A stretch of 64,000 nt of DNA from an uncultured Spirochaetaceae bacterium (GCA_944389065.1 CALXKZ010000028.1:1-64000), one strand, 5' to 3'; shown: positions 24,398-34,019, counted from the first letter of the stretch. A program made the numbers and translations. The notes: generated by a model from the letters alone, not told the origin.

Positions 24398-25434
24398 TGA
24401 AAATAGCAGTTGATAAGAAGAGCAGAAGACTTGCTCCGATGTCAGACACGAACCTTCTCCTTACGATTACCATCGTTGTATTCTTTGCAATGTATCTTGC
24501 AGCTATGCTCTTTATAGGAAGAGGCTTCCTGAGGGTCCAGACCTTCTTCAATATACTCAATGAGAATGCAGCTCTCATAATCCTCTCCTGTGGAATGAGC
24601 ATTGTGATGATAGCAGGTGGAATCGATATATCTGTCGGAAAGCTCACCGCTCTTATATGCATGAGTGCCGCTGTCAATCTTGATTACAATGGTGGAAGCG
24701 TAATGACCGCAGTTCTTCTGTCATTGGCTATCGGACTTGCATTCGGTATTGTGCAGGGAGCTCTTGTAGCCTTCCTCGATATACAGCCATTCATCGTCAC
24801 GCTTGCAGGAATGTTCTTCGCGAAGGGAATGACGACGATTGTCAACTCGACGCAGTTCAATGTCCAGAATGAGGCATTCGTAGCTTTGAAGAATACAAGG
24901 ATCTATATACCGTTCCTTGGCTCCGTCAACAGACGCGGCGTGTTTGTTCCTGCTTATGTTGAGATAGGTGTTGTCATTGCAATCGTTACTGTAATCGTTC
25001 TTTTCATAATGCTCCGCTGGACTAAGCTTGGACGCAGTCTCTATGCAGTGGGTGGAAATCCCCAGAGTGCGAATATGCTTGGCATCAATGTGAAGAAGAC
25101 AAGGTTCCTTTCCCATCTTCTCTGCGGACTCCTTGCTGGAATCGGAGGCTTCGTATACTTCCTTCATGTAGGATCCGGAGCTCCATCCCATGCAACAGGT
25201 GCCGAGATGAATGCAATTGCTTCATCGATCATCGGAGGTACAATGCTTACAGGTGGTGTGGGGAACATAATCGGCACATTCTTCGGAGTGCTGTCGCTGA
25301 GTACCATCAAGAATATTGTTTCGCTGCTTGGCCTTGATGATGCCTGGTGGACGAACATAACTGTCGCTTTGATGATCTGCATATTCCTTGTTGTGCAGTC
25401 GGTGGTCCTGCTGAGGAAGAACAAGCGCAGCTGA
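24397..25434 (+). CDS. Sugar ABC transporter permease 2 (YjfF-like)
   Basis: 345 residues, RbsC-family membrane protein. The loop SCGMSIVMIAGGIDISVGK lies near residues 70-90, and YAVGGNPQSANMLGIN is the cytoplasmic segment that docks with the ATPase. It overlaps the previous permease by 1 bp. Together with permease 1, it should form a heterodimeric channel. Confidence 0.9.
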   Translation: MKIAVDKKSRRLAPMSDTNLLLTITIVVFFAMYLAAMLFIGRGFLRVQTFFNILNENAALIILSCGMSIVMIAGGIDISVGKLTALICMSAAVNLDYNGGSVMTAVLLSLAIGLAFGIVQGALVAFLDIQPFIVTLAGMFFAKGMTTIVNSTQFNVQNEAFVALKNTRIYIPFLGSVNRRGVFVPAYVEIGVVIAIVTVIVLFIMLRWTKLGRSLYAVGGNPQSANMLGINVKKTRFLSHLLCGLLAGIGGFVYFLHVGSGAPSHATGAEMNAIASSIIGGTMLTGGVGNIIGTFFGVLSLSTIKNIVSLLGLDDAWWTNITVALMICIFLVVQSVVLLRKNKRS

Positions 25435-25445
25435 TCTTTATCTAT

Positions 25446-25468
25446 CTCCGGAGGTCTGACCCGCCTCC
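25446..25468 (+). terminator. Hairpin between permease 2 and the MBL gene
   Basis: CCGGAGG (25446-25452) and CCTCCGG (25462-25468) form a perfect 7 bp stem. The T tract is poor, so read-through into the next gene is likely. Confidence 0.45.
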
Positions 25469-25494
25469 GGCTTCACAGTCCTGAAGGAGGCAGA

Positions 25495-26322
25495 ATGCTG
25501 AAGATAACAGCCCTTATGGAAAACAGATCATCTGCCAACAGGGCTCTGGTAAACGAACATGGACTCAGCCTCATCATAGAGAAGAATGGCCATAGAATCC
25601 TTTTCGACTGCGGCCAGAGCCATCATTTTATCGATAATGCCCACAGGCTTGGGATATCATTGTCAGATCTTGATGCTGTTGTATTGAGCCATGGGCATTA
25701 TGATCATGCAGCAGGATTCTGCGATTTAGCAGAATCAGGGGTCAGGGTTCCTGTTCTCTATACCGGAAGGGATTTCTTTGATAGGAAGTATTCAAGAAAA
25801 GGCATGAGGTTTTCAGATCTCTCCCCGGGGTGGAATGAGGATTTTGCTCTTTCCCATTGTGTAAGCCTGAAGACCATTGACAGCTATATGGAGATACTTC
25901 CCGGTGTTGCAGCAGTCTCTGATTTTGAACGCATCCATGAGGAGGAAACGATTCCGGAACGCTTTGTGCGCGAGAGAGCAGGGAAAATCATCCACGATGA
26001 TTTCCATGATGAGATAGTGCTTTGCATCGATACAGATGAAGGTGTTGTCGTTATCACGGGCTGTTCCCATCCGGGTATCATGAACATATTCGACACTGTG
26101 CATGAGCGTCTTGGCCGGAATATTGTCGGGATAATCGGGGGAATGCACCTTTCAGAAGCTGATGAAAAGCGTTCTGAAAGGACCTTCTCCTATCTCCGGG
26201 AATCTGGGGTTGATTTCATAGCGCCATGCCATTGCATTGGAGAACGGGCTGCAGAGCTGGCTTCTGAGGTGTTCGGCGAGAAGTGCGCAGGACTATCTGT
26301 CGGAGAAAGCCTGTTCCTCTGA
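25495..26322 (+). CDS. MBL-fold metallohydrolase
   Basis: 275 residues. The metal motif H66-G-H68-Y-D70-H71 is intact, with later ligands in GCSHPGIMN and the C-terminal PCHC. The sequence resembles the group annotated as dihydropterin-ribofuranosyl-aminobenzene phosphate synthase-like proteins, a label that rarely reflects the true role in bacteria. GAAGGAGG lies upstream of the ATG. It may be read through from the sugar importer operon, so a hydrolytic step on a cyclic or phosphorylated ligand is possible (inference). Confidence 0.82.
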   Translation: MLKITALMENRSSANRALVNEHGLSLIIEKNGHRILFDCGQSHHFIDNAHRLGISLSDLDAVVLSHGHYDHAAGFCDLAESGVRVPVLYTGRDFFDRKYSRKGMRFSDLSPGWNEDFALSHCVSLKTIDSYMEILPGVAAVSDFERIHEEETIPERFVRERAGKIIHDDFHDEIVLCIDTDEGVVVITGCSHPGIMNIFDTVHERLGRNIVGIIGGMHLSEADEKRSERTFSYLRESGVDFIAPCHCIGERAAELASEVFGEKCAGLSVGESLFL

Positions 26323-26324
26323 AT

Positions 26325-27428
26325 CTAGAACATGAATCCTTCGAATACAGGATGCCCTGTATAGTCAGAGGCTTCGGCTTTTCCCTCCAGTACATCAAGT
26401 ACTGAATAGGCCATAGCCTCCTGTTCCACCTCTCCCGGATAAACTGCAATAGGGGCGATGAATGAGCAGCGTTGCTCTATTCCATCTATGATATCCCTGA
26501 ATCTTACAAGACCTCCCGTAAGGATTATCGCATCGACATTTCCTTCAAGCACTGTAGCCATCTCCCCGATAGCCTTGGCAATCTGGTATATCATCGCATT
26601 CCATATAAGAGAGGCTTTCCTGTCACCTTCTTCTACCAGTTTGTGTATCTGATCTGAATTCGAAGTGCCGAAATGGCTTACAAAGCCACCGGAACGGGAA
26701 CAGAGTTCCTCTGTCTTCTTCTCTCCATTTTCCTTGACATACCTTGCCAGCTCAAGAGCGGGAACCGAGCCTATGCGGGTAGGGGTGAATGCGCCCTCTC
26801 CGCCAGCTCCTTCTGTTCCATCGACCATCTTCCCATATCTATGTGCATTGACAGTTATTCCTCCATCTATATGGCATACGATGAAGCGGCATTCATCATA
26901 GCGCTTTCCGAGTTTTCCAGCGTGTATCTTCGCAACCCCTTTCTGGTTCAGCACATGGCTCTGTGCTCTTCTGTATACTCCGCTTATTCCGGTCACTCTT
27001 GCGATATCATCAAGCTCGTCGACATTCGTAGGGTCGACTGTGAACATGGGTTTTCCGTACTCAGTCCCAAGCTGGTATGCCATCATAACACCAAGCTTGG
27101 CAGGATGATCGCTTCCGCCTTTGTCATCGCGGGTGTCTTCATACAGCTTCCTGTCAATACGCATTACGCCTTCTTTCTGGGAGTATGCACAGCCACCGCG
27201 GCCTATGAATACGTCTATTTCATTTATGTCGATTCCATTCTCTCTGAGGAAATCCATGACGACCTTCATCCTCATCGGCAACTGATCCGATACCGTACTG
27301 TATGAGAGAAGTTCGGGAGCATCATGGAATATGCTATCTGTAAAGAGGTTCTTCCTATTATCGAATACGCTGATCTTTGTTGATGTTGATCCGGGGTTGA
27401 TGACAAGCATCCTGAATATTCTGTCCAT
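26325..27428 (-). CDS. buk: Butyrate kinase
   Basis: 367 residues of the acetate/butyrate kinase family: INPGSTSTKI nucleotide loop, GRGGCAYSQKEGVMRID, HIDGGITVNAHRYG and GTEGAGGEGAFTPTR. It interconverts butyryl phosphate and butyrate with ATP, or acts on branched-chain acyl phosphates. Phosphotransbutyrylase is not adjacent, so pathway direction cannot be read from context. The start may be the ATG at 27428 or the Met six codons later. It converges on the MBL gene with only 2 bp between stops. Confidence 0.9.
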   Translation of the reverse strand: MDRIFRMLVINPGSTSTKISVFDNRKNLFTDSIFHDAPELLSYSTVSDQLPMRMKVVMDFLRENGIDINEIDVFIGRGGCAYSQKEGVMRIDRKLYEDTRDDKGGSDHPAKLGVMMAYQLGTEYGKPMFTVDPTNVDELDDIARVTGISGVYRRAQSHVLNQKGVAKIHAGKLGKRYDECRFIVCHIDGGITVNAHRYGKMVDGTEGAGGEGAFTPTRIGSVPALELARYVKENGEKKTEELCSRSGGFVSHFGTSNSDQIHKLVEEGDRKASLIWNAMIYQIAKAIGEMATVLEGNVDAIILTGGLVRFRDIIDGIEQRCSFIAPIAVYPGEVEQEAMAYSVLDVLEGKAEASDYTGHPVFEGFMF

Positions 27429-27488
27429 GCATGTATTCTACTTCATATTCGAAAAACAATGAATTTCAGCAACTGGGCTTTTTTTCTG

Positions 27489-27517
27489 TTGACGCCATCT
27501 TTATCTTCATGTACCGT
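27489..27517 (+). promoter_or_regulatory. Candidate his operon promoter
   Basis: TTGACG (27489-27494), 17 bp, TACCGT (27512-27517). The -10 is poor. If real, transcription would start at or next to the hisL start codon. A promoter further upstream, inside or near buk, is also possible. Confidence 0.3.
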
Positions 27518-27523
27518 CAAAGC

Positions 27524-27568
27524 ATGGAAAGAGCAAAGAGACATCATCATAGCTTATCTGAGTCATGA
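27524..27568 (+). CDS. hisL: Histidine operon leader peptide
   Basis: A 14-codon frame MERAKRHHHSLSES with three consecutive His codons (CAT CAT CAT, 27542-27550) and a TGA stop at 27566-27568. It is followed after 27 nt by the operon's terminator. Ribosome stalling at the His codons when charged tRNA-His is scarce would free the downstream segment to form an antiterminator. No strong ribosome site is visible. The combination of His run, short frame and downstream alternative folds is the classic his attenuator. Confidence 0.8.
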   Translation: MERAKRHHHSLSES

Positions 27569-27570
27569 TA

Positions 27571-27626
27571 GCCATGATGGGTTTCCCTATTGAAGAAGGC
27601 CTCCCATTTGGCGGAGGTCTTTTTAT
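27571..27626 (+). promoter_or_regulatory. his attenuator
   Basis: Terminator (3:4): 27596-27604 pairs with 27613-27621, loop CATTTGGC, followed by TTTTTATTT. Antiterminator (2:3): GCCA and ATGGG in 27571-27581 pair with CCCAT and TGGC in 27603-27612. Pause fold (1:2): the His codons CATCAT pair with ATGATG at 27574-27579. All three mutually exclusive pairings needed for leader-peptide attenuation are present. Confidence 0.75.
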
Positions 27627-27648
27627 TTGCTTATCCAAGGAGGAGCGT

Positions 27649-28509
27649 GTGGACACCAGGCTTAGCATTGCAGTGCAGAAGAACGGAAGGCTTTCGGAAA
27701 AGAGCCTTGAGCTGATCAAGTCTTGCGGCATAGATTTCTATGCTGACAGCCGGGTGCTGAAAGCATCCGCATCGGGATTCCCTCTGGATTTCCTTTTTGT
27801 CCGTGATGATGATATTCCCCAGTATGTTGCTGATGGCGTTGCTGATATCGGAATAGTCGGCAGGAATGAGTATGATGAGTCGGGAGCTGAGCTTTCTGTT
27901 GTACGTGATCTCAAGTTTGCTTCATGCAGGCTTTCGATTGCTGTTCCGAAAGGTTTTCAGTATACAGGCCTTGGCTCACTGGAAGGTAAACGCATAGCAA
28001 CATCATATCCCAGGATCCTTTCACGTGTCCTTAAGGAAAATGGTGTGAATGCAGAGCCGGTTGTCGTTTCAGGATCCGTTGAGATAACAGTGGATATAGG
28101 GATAGCCGATGCTATCGCTGATCTCGTATCTACAGGTACGACTCTTAAGATGAACGGACTGGAAGAGGCTGAGTGCATCTATCGTTCTTCTGCGATTATG
28201 GTTGCATCTCCTGATATGGCTGATGAAAAGAAGGCAGTGCTTTCAAGGCTCCTTGAACGGATTGATGCTGTGATGCTTGCCAGACACAAGAAATACATCC
28301 TTTTCAATCTTCCTTCCGATAAGCTTGAAGAGGCCGCAAGGATCATCGGTGGAATGAAGAGCCCTACAGTGACTCCATTGATGGATGAGGGCTGGGTATC
28401 TGTCCAGTCTGCGGTCGATGAGGATAGATTCTGGGCTGTCTTTGAAGAGCTTAAGGCTCTTGGGGCAGAGGGAATTCTGGTGATGAATATCGAGAAGATG
28501 ACGGAGTAG
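27649..28509 (+). CDS. hisG: ATP phosphoribosyltransferase, long form
   Basis: 286 residues from the GTG at 27649, preceded by AAGGAGG. The open frame from 27565 runs through the attenuator and is rejected. It catalyses the first, committed step of histidine synthesis, joining ATP and PRPP. The length and C-terminal PII-like regulatory domain (about residues 215-286) identify the long, histidine-inhibited form that needs no HisZ. First structural gene of a complete operon. Confidence 0.93.
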   Translation: MDTRLSIAVQKNGRLSEKSLELIKSCGIDFYADSRVLKASASGFPLDFLFVRDDDIPQYVADGVADIGIVGRNEYDESGAELSVVRDLKFASCRLSIAVPKGFQYTGLGSLEGKRIATSYPRILSRVLKENGVNAEPVVVSGSVEITVDIGIADAIADLVSTGTTLKMNGLEEAECIYRSSAIMVASPDMADEKKAVLSRLLERIDAVMLARHKKYILFNLPSDKLEEAARIIGGMKSPTVTPLMDEGWVSVQSAVDEDRFWAVFEELKALGAEGILVMNIEKMTE

Positions 28510-28511
28510 GC

Positions 28512-29792
28512 ATGTATATAAGATTTGAGGATTATGATGAAACGCTTCTGAGACGCCCCTCGGCGGGGAATGCTTCTGTCTCGGAGGCTGTTGAGGCGAT
28601 AATAAACGATGTCAGGACGCGGGGTGATGCGGCACTCTTTGATTATGCAAGACGCTTTGATGGATCGGATCTTGATTCGCTTTTTGTATCTCCTGCAGAG
28701 ATTGAGGAGTCTGAGTCCCTTGTTTCTCCAGCCCTGAAAGCTGCTCTCATCAATGCACGTGATAATATCGAGGCCTTCCATAAAGCAGAGATGCCTGAGG
28801 GAGAGAGCCTGGAGACTGCGCCAGGTGTAAGATGCTGGCGGAGAATCGTTCCGGTTCCCAGAGTCGGATTATATATTCCCGGAGGGACTGCTCCGCTTTT
28901 CTCGACAGTCCTGATGCTTGCAATCCCGGCCCGTATTGCCGGATGCCGCGATATCATGCTTTCCACCCCTGCAAAAAACGGATCTGTCAATCCTGCGATT
29001 CTCTATGCTGCAAAGATATCCGGGGTGGAGAAGATACTGAAAGTCGGAGGCGCCCAGGCCATTGCTGCTTTTGCATATGGTACGGAGAGCATTGAGAAAC
29101 GCGATAAGATATTCGGACCAGGAAACAGTTATGTCACTGAAGCAAAGAGGATTGTATCTGCAGTGACAGCGATAGATATGCCTGCAGGACCGTCGGAAGT
29201 GATGGTGGTCATAGACAGGACATCTGATCCGGCATTCGCTGCAGCAGACCTTCTTTCCCAGGCGGAGCATGGCAAGGATAGCCAGGCAATGCTTGTGATC
29301 CGTGCTGCTGACAGGAAGGAGGCTGAATCCATCCACAGCGCAGTCGAAAATGCAATCGGACAGGAACTGGGGATAATCGGAAGGCATGAATACATGCTTC
29401 CCTCTCTTTCCCATTCCTATGCATTCCCAGCATATTCCGATGAAGAAGCGGCTGCAATCATCAATGAATATGCACCTGAGCATCTGATAATCTCCACAAA
29501 GGATCCGGACATGCTTCTCCCGATGGTTGAGAATGCCGGTTCTGTATTCCTTGGCAGCTATACTCCTGAAGCCGCAGGTGACTATGCTTCCGGTACGAAT
29601 CATACGCTCCCGACATCAGGATGGGCCCGTTCTGTATCAGGTGTTTCGGTGGATTCATTCATAAAGAAGATCACAGTGCAGGAAATAACGAAGGAAGGTC
29701 TTTCAGAGCTTGGCAGAACGATAGAATGCCTTGCGGCCAATGAAGGACTTGATGCTCATGGCTATGCTGTGAAAGTGAGGACTGGAATATGA
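28512..29792 (+). CDS. hisD: Histidinol dehydrogenase
   Basis: 426 residues, usual length. Conserved segments include GLYIPGGTAPLFSTVLM, FGPGNSYVTEAKR, PAGPSEVMV and LLSQAEHG (zinc and catalytic region), plus GTNHTLPTSG near the end. It oxidises histidinol to histidine in two NAD-dependent steps. It starts 2 bp after hisG and overlaps hisC by 4 bp. Confidence 0.96.
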   Translation: MYIRFEDYDETLLRRPSAGNASVSEAVEAIINDVRTRGDAALFDYARRFDGSDLDSLFVSPAEIEESESLVSPALKAALINARDNIEAFHKAEMPEGESLETAPGVRCWRRIVPVPRVGLYIPGGTAPLFSTVLMLAIPARIAGCRDIMLSTPAKNGSVNPAILYAAKISGVEKILKVGGAQAIAAFAYGTESIEKRDKIFGPGNSYVTEAKRIVSAVTAIDMPAGPSEVMVVIDRTSDPAFAAADLLSQAEHGKDSQAMLVIRAADRKEAESIHSAVENAIGQELGIIGRHEYMLPSLSHSYAFPAYSDEEAAAIINEYAPEHLIISTKDPDMLLPMVENAGSVFLGSYTPEAAGDYASGTNHTLPTSGWARSVSGVSVDSFIKKITVQEITKEGLSELGRTIECLAANEGLDAHGYAVKVRTGI

Positions 29793-30832
29793 TTGAAGGA
29801 CTTCTGAATCCATGGATCAGGAATCTTGTTCCGTATAGCTCTGCCCGGAGTGAATTCTCTGGCTCTGCGGAGATCTTCCTTGATGCAAATGAAAGCTGGG
29901 AAGGGGAAAGCCCCGATATAAACCGTTATCCTGATCCTTTCTGCCGTACTCTTAGAAAGGAAATCGAGAGTGTGATGGGCTTCAGGTCAGATATGACTGC
30001 CATAGGGAATGGATCTGATGAGATTATCGATCTTCTCATACGCATGTTCGCCTGTCCGGGAAAGGACTGTATCATGGTTGAACGTCCCACCTATGGTACA
30101 TATTCCGTATTCGCATCCATATCAGGAGTTGACGTGATCGATGTTCCTCTTACCGCATCGCTTGATCTCGATATCGATGCAATGCTGATGGCCATCCGGA
30201 ACAGTAAGCCGAAGATCGTGTTCATATGCTCTCCGAATAACCCTACAGGAAGGGTCTATCCTCTTTCATCGATCCGGAAGATCGCTGACGCGAATCCTGG
30301 AATCACTGTTGTGGATGAAGCGTATGCAGATTTCGCGGATGGATTTCAGTCCGCTGTATCTGCTATAGAGGATAACCCGCGTCTTGTTGTTCTCAGGACT
30401 CTGTCAAAGGCCTTTGGAGCAGCAGGTGCCAGGCTTGGAATCCTCATCTCATGCCCAGAGATCCAGAAGGTTTTCATGAAGGCAAAGCCGCCTTACAATG
30501 TCCCGCTTCCTTCCCAGCAGGCTGGATTGAATGCTGTGAGGAACATAGAGCATGTGAGACGGAGAGTTGCTGAAACCAGAAAGAGACGGAAGGATCTTTC
30601 ATCATTCCTTTCTTCTCTTCCATATACTATCGAAGTCTTCCCGTCTGAGGCGAATTTCGTTCTTTTCCGTGTCCCGGATGCTGAAGCGCTTTATGGTTAT
30701 CTTCTTGGAAAGGGGATAGTGGTGCGCAATAGATCGTCCGAGCCGATGCTGGAGAATACAATCCGCATTACCATAGGTTCCGAGGATGAGATGACTAAGC
30801 TCAAGGAGGCCCTCTGTGAATGGAGCTGCTGA
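29789..30832 (+). CDS. hisC: Histidinol-phosphate aminotransferase
   Basis: 347 residues, class I/II PLP aminotransferase. CSPNNPTGRVY and VVDEAYADF are the cofactor-contacting segments, and the PLP lysine lies in LSKAFGAAGARLG. It converts imidazole-acetol phosphate and glutamate to histidinol phosphate. ATGA overlap with hisD; the last codons overlap the hisB start. Confidence 0.94.
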   Translation: MIEGLLNPWIRNLVPYSSARSEFSGSAEIFLDANESWEGESPDINRYPDPFCRTLRKEIESVMGFRSDMTAIGNGSDEIIDLLIRMFACPGKDCIMVERPTYGTYSVFASISGVDVIDVPLTASLDLDIDAMLMAIRNSKPKIVFICSPNNPTGRVYPLSSIRKIADANPGITVVDEAYADFADGFQSAVSAIEDNPRLVVLRTLSKAFGAAGARLGILISCPEIQKVFMKAKPPYNVPLPSQQAGLNAVRNIEHVRRRVAETRKRRKDLSSFLSSLPYTIEVFPSEANFVLFRVPDAEALYGYLLGKGIVVRNRSSEPMLENTIRITIGSEDEMTKLKEALCEWSC

Positions 30833-31955
30833 AAGAAAGAAGGTGCTTTTCATAGATCGCGATGGTGTTATCGTGAAGGAAACACAGGTCGATTCATTTG
30901 AGAAGATTGAATATATTCCCCATGTATTCGAGGCAATGAGAAGGATATCAGAAAGAGGCGATTACTTATTGGTGATGGTATCGAACCAGGATGGGGTTGG
31001 TACTCCGCTGTTTCCTTATGAGGATTATATAGGGCCGGCGGAGAGGATCTTCGATACGCTTCGGGGAGAGGGGATTGTATTTGATGATATACACATAGAT
31101 TTCTCGCTTCCTGAGGAGAACTCGCCGATGCGTAAGCCCGGGACAGGTATGATCGATAGCTACAGATCCGATGAATACGATATGTCAAAGTCCTTTGTCA
31201 TCGGAGACAGAATCACTGATATGATGCTTGCGAGGAATATGGGATGCCGTGGCTTTCTCCTCAATGATCCAGGTGTGGAGGTTCCTGAGGATCTTGCATC
31301 AACTGTTGTAATGCATACCTCCAGCTGGCTGGATATAGCGGCCTATCTTCTTGATGATAAAAGCCTTGCACATAGAAAAGCAGAGATATCCAGAAAGACT
31401 CTTGAGACAAGTATTGATATATCAATTGATGTTGATGGTACCGGAATCGGAAAGATTATCTCTGGTATTGGTTTTTTTGATCATATGCTGGATCAGGTTG
31501 TAAGACATGCGCGCTTCGATGTCTCAGGAAGAGTGAAAGGCGATCTTGAGGTGGATTATCATCATACAGTTGAGGATACAGCTCTTGCCATGGGCTGCGG
31601 GGTGCTGAGAGCTCTTGGCGATAAGAGGGGCATTGAGCGCTATGGAAGCGAGATCGTGATGATGGATGATACCGTAGCAACTGCTGCCATCGATTTCTCC
31701 GGGCGGCCAGAGTTCATCTTCGATGTGGATTTCTCCCTTCCGATGATCGGGGATTTCCCTTCAGAGCTTGTCAGGCATTTCTTCCGGTCTTTCGCGGCGG
31801 AGGCAAAGTGCAATCTCTATCTCTCCGCAAGAAAGGGGGGAGATAGCCACCATACTGCGGAGGCACTCTTCAAAGCTTTTGCCAGAGCAATGAGGAAAGC
31901 TGTGAAGCGTATTCCTGGAGAGATGCGGGTGCAGAGCACAAAGGGGGTGCTATGA
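30816..31955 (+). CDS. hisB: Bifunctional histidinol-phosphatase / imidazoleglycerol-phosphate dehydratase
   Basis: 379 residues from a GTG with AAGGAGG upstream. The N-terminal HAD phosphatase (about 1-170) has the D14-R-D16-G nucleophile motif and MRKPGTGMI. The C-terminal dehydratase (about 188-379) has FFDHMLDQ, HHTVED and the matching HHTAEALFK metal ligands. The fused form carries out steps 6 and 8 of the pathway. The fusion is typical of enteric bacteria and some other groups, and less common elsewhere. Confidence 0.94.
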   Translation: MNGAAERKKVLFIDRDGVIVKETQVDSFEKIEYIPHVFEAMRRISERGDYLLVMVSNQDGVGTPLFPYEDYIGPAERIFDTLRGEGIVFDDIHIDFSLPEENSPMRKPGTGMIDSYRSDEYDMSKSFVIGDRITDMMLARNMGCRGFLLNDPGVEVPEDLASTVVMHTSSWLDIAAYLLDDKSLAHRKAEISRKTLETSIDISIDVDGTGIGKIISGIGFFDHMLDQVVRHARFDVSGRVKGDLEVDYHHTVEDTALAMGCGVLRALGDKRGIERYGSEIVMMDDTVATAAIDFSGRPEFIFDVDFSLPMIGDFPSELVRHFFRSFAAEAKCNLYLSARKGGDSHHTAEALFKAFARAMRKAVKRIPGEMRVQSTKGVL

Positions 31956-32542
31956 TCGCTGTCATACGCTATAGCGCTGGAAATGTTCTCTCTGTGATGA
32001 ATGCATTGGCCAGGATCGGAAAGGATACGGTCCTTACGGATGATCCAGGGGTCATCTCCCGGGCGGACCATGTGATCTTCCCAGGTGTCGGGGAGGCATC
32101 AAGCGCAATGAAGTATCTTAGAGATCACGGGCTTGATGATGTCATCAGGAATCTTGAACAGCCGTTCCTTGGCATCTGCCTGGGAATGCAGCTCATGTGT
32201 TCTTCTTCCGATGAGGGGAGTGCGGAGTGCCTTGGCATATTCCCTGAGCATGTCTCGCTTTTCCCGCCAGGAAGGGGCTTCAAGATCCCTCATATGGGGT
32301 GGAATACGATAGATAATCTTTCCGGGCCGCTTTTCAGAAATGTCCAATCTGATGAGTATGTCTATTTCGTTCACTCATACTATGTGCCCCTGTCAGAGTA
32401 TGCATCGGCTGTGACGGAGTATGATGGCATTTCCTTCTCGTCGGCTCTCTCAAAGGATAATTTCCATGGCGTACAGTTCCATCCTGAGAAAAGCGGCAAG
32501 ACAGGTGAGAGGATACTTAGAAGCTTTCTGGAGGCAGTATGA
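31952..32542 (+). CDS. hisH: Imidazole glycerol phosphate synthase, glutaminase subunit
   Basis: 196 residues, class I glutaminase: the catalytic Cys in GICLGMQL and the His/Glu pair in FHPEKSG. It releases ammonia from glutamine and passes it to HisF. It overlaps hisB and hisA by 4 bp each. Another glutamine-dependent enzyme in the window. Confidence 0.95.
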   Translation: MIAVIRYSAGNVLSVMNALARIGKDTVLTDDPGVISRADHVIFPGVGEASSAMKYLRDHGLDDVIRNLEQPFLGICLGMQLMCSSSDEGSAECLGIFPEHVSLFPPGRGFKIPHMGWNTIDNLSGPLFRNVQSDEYVYFVHSYYVPLSEYASAVTEYDGISFSSALSKDNFHGVQFHPEKSGKTGERILRSFLEAV

Positions 32543-33264
32543 GGATCATACCAGCTATAGATTTAATGGATGGATGCGTTGTCAGGCTCTCCGAGGGGGA
32601 TTTCTCAACACGCAGGAGCTATAGCTCCGATCCTGTATCGGCTGCGAAGGCTTTCGAGGATGGAGGGCTTTCGCGCCTCCATGTTGTGGATCTCGATGCG
32701 GCCAGAGGCAGGGGAAGCAATATCGATACGCTCAGGCGCATTGCCTCAGCTACATCCCTGTCGATTGATTTCGGTGGCGGTGTGCGTTCCTACGATGATC
32801 TCAGACGGGCTTTCGATGCCGGTGCTGAATATGTGAATGCTGGCTCTGCAGCAGCAAAGGATCCAGATGAGGTCCTGAGGTGGAACAGCCTCTATCCAGG
32901 AAGGATCATACTCTCTGCCGATGTTAGGAACGGGATGGTTGCTGTATCAGGATGGATGGAGGATACGGACAGAAAGATAATCCCATTCATACAGAGCTTC
33001 CTCGAAGGCGGCATAACGATAGCCACTGTCACTGATATATCGAGGGATGGGATGCTGTCCGGGCCTTCATATGAGCTTTACAGAACAATCCTGAAGGCCT
33101 TGCCGGGACTGTCGCTGATAGCTTCGGGCGGCATAGCTGGAGCTTCGGATCTTAAAGGACTTGCTGCAGATGGCCTTTATGGTGCGATTGTAGGGAAGGC
33201 TTACTATGAGGGAAGGATCACGATCGGGGAGATGAGGGAGGCAGAATGCTTGCAAAGAGGATAA
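32539..33264 (+). CDS. hisA: ProFAR isomerase
   Basis: 241 residues, TIM barrel. The two phosphate-binding half-barrel signatures are visible ([12 protein letters not shown] at the start, FGGGVRS, and IASGGI near residue 195). It isomerises the aminoaldose ProFAR to the aminoketose PRFAR. It overlaps hisF by 19 bp. Confidence 0.94.
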   Translation: MRIIPAIDLMDGCVVRLSEGDFSTRRSYSSDPVSAAKAFEDGGLSRLHVVDLDAARGRGSNIDTLRRIASATSLSIDFGGGVRSYDDLRRAFDAGAEYVNAGSAAAKDPDEVLRWNSLYPGRIILSADVRNGMVAVSGWMEDTDRKIIPFIQSFLEGGITIATVTDISRDGMLSGPSYELYRTILKALPGLSLIASGGIAGASDLKGLAADGLYGAIVGKAYYEGRITIGEMREAECLQRG

Positions 33265-34007
33265 TACCATGCCTTGATGTCAAGGACGGAAGGACTGTGA
33301 AAGGTGTCAATTTTGTTTCCCTCAGGGACGCGGGATCCGCATTGGAGCTTGCCGCCCTCTATTCTGATAACGGGGCAGATGAGCTTGTGTTCCTCGATAT
33401 AACCGCGACGGTTGAAGGAAGGGGTACGCTGATTTCGCTGGTGCGCGACGTATCCAGGACGATATCCATCCCGTTCACCGTGGGCGGAGGCATACGCTCT
33501 GTAGAGGATGTCGATGCGATACTCGGCGCCGGTGCGGATAAGATCTCCGTCAATTCCGCTGCAATAAGGAACCCAGGGGTCATAGATACACTCTCCGGTC
33601 TTTTTGGAAGCCAGTGCGTAGTTCTTGCTCTCGATGCAAGGGCAAACAGCGCGATGCCTTCAGGCTTCGAGGCAGTGATCGATGGCGGCCGTACTCCCAC
33701 AGGGCTCGATGCGCTTTCCTGGAGCAGGGAGGCTGAGGACAGGGGAGCTGGTGAGGTCCTTCTTACATCAATGGACAAAGATGGAACCAAGGATGGCTTC
33801 GATATTCCGCTGACAAGGCTCCTGAGCACCTCTCTCGGCATCCCTGTGATAGCATCAGGAGGCGCAGGGAGAATGGAGGACTTCAGGGATGTATTCGAGG
33901 AAGGGATGGCGGATGCGGCACTTGCTGCCTCTGTGTTCCATTTTCAGGAAATACCCATTCCAGGTCTCAAGGAATACCTCAGAGGACAGAAAATCGCTAT
34001 ACGGTGA
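33246..34007 (+). CDS. hisF: Imidazole glycerol phosphate synthase, cyclase subunit
   Basis: 253 residues, TIM barrel paralogous to HisA. Catalytic Asp in [13 protein letters not shown] and the second Asp in [22 protein letters not shown] binds phosphate. It uses HisH ammonia to make imidazole glycerol phosphate and AICAR. It starts within the 3' end of hisA. Confidence 0.95.
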   Translation: MLAKRIIPCLDVKDGRTVKGVNFVSLRDAGSALELAALYSDNGADELVFLDITATVEGRGTLISLVRDVSRTISIPFTVGGGIRSVEDVDAILGAGADKISVNSAAIRNPGVIDTLSGLFGSQCVVLALDARANSAMPSGFEAVIDGGRTPTGLDALSWSREAEDRGAGEVLLTSMDKDGTKDGFDIPLTRLLSTSLGIPVIASGGAGRMEDFRDVFEEGMADAALAASVFHFQEIPIPGLKEYLRGQKIAIR

Positions 34008-34019
34008 AAGGAGGTAAAT

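Noticed and set aside
26673-27305. 210-codon open frame opposite buk
   Set aside because: Antisense shadow of butyrate kinase.
27565-27648. hisG starting at 27565
   Set aside because: This stretch contains the attenuator stem. The GTG at 27649 has AAGGAGG and matches the family start.
28869-29603. 244-codon open frame opposite hisD
   Set aside because: Antisense shadow of a well-recognised enzyme, with no ribosome site or family match.
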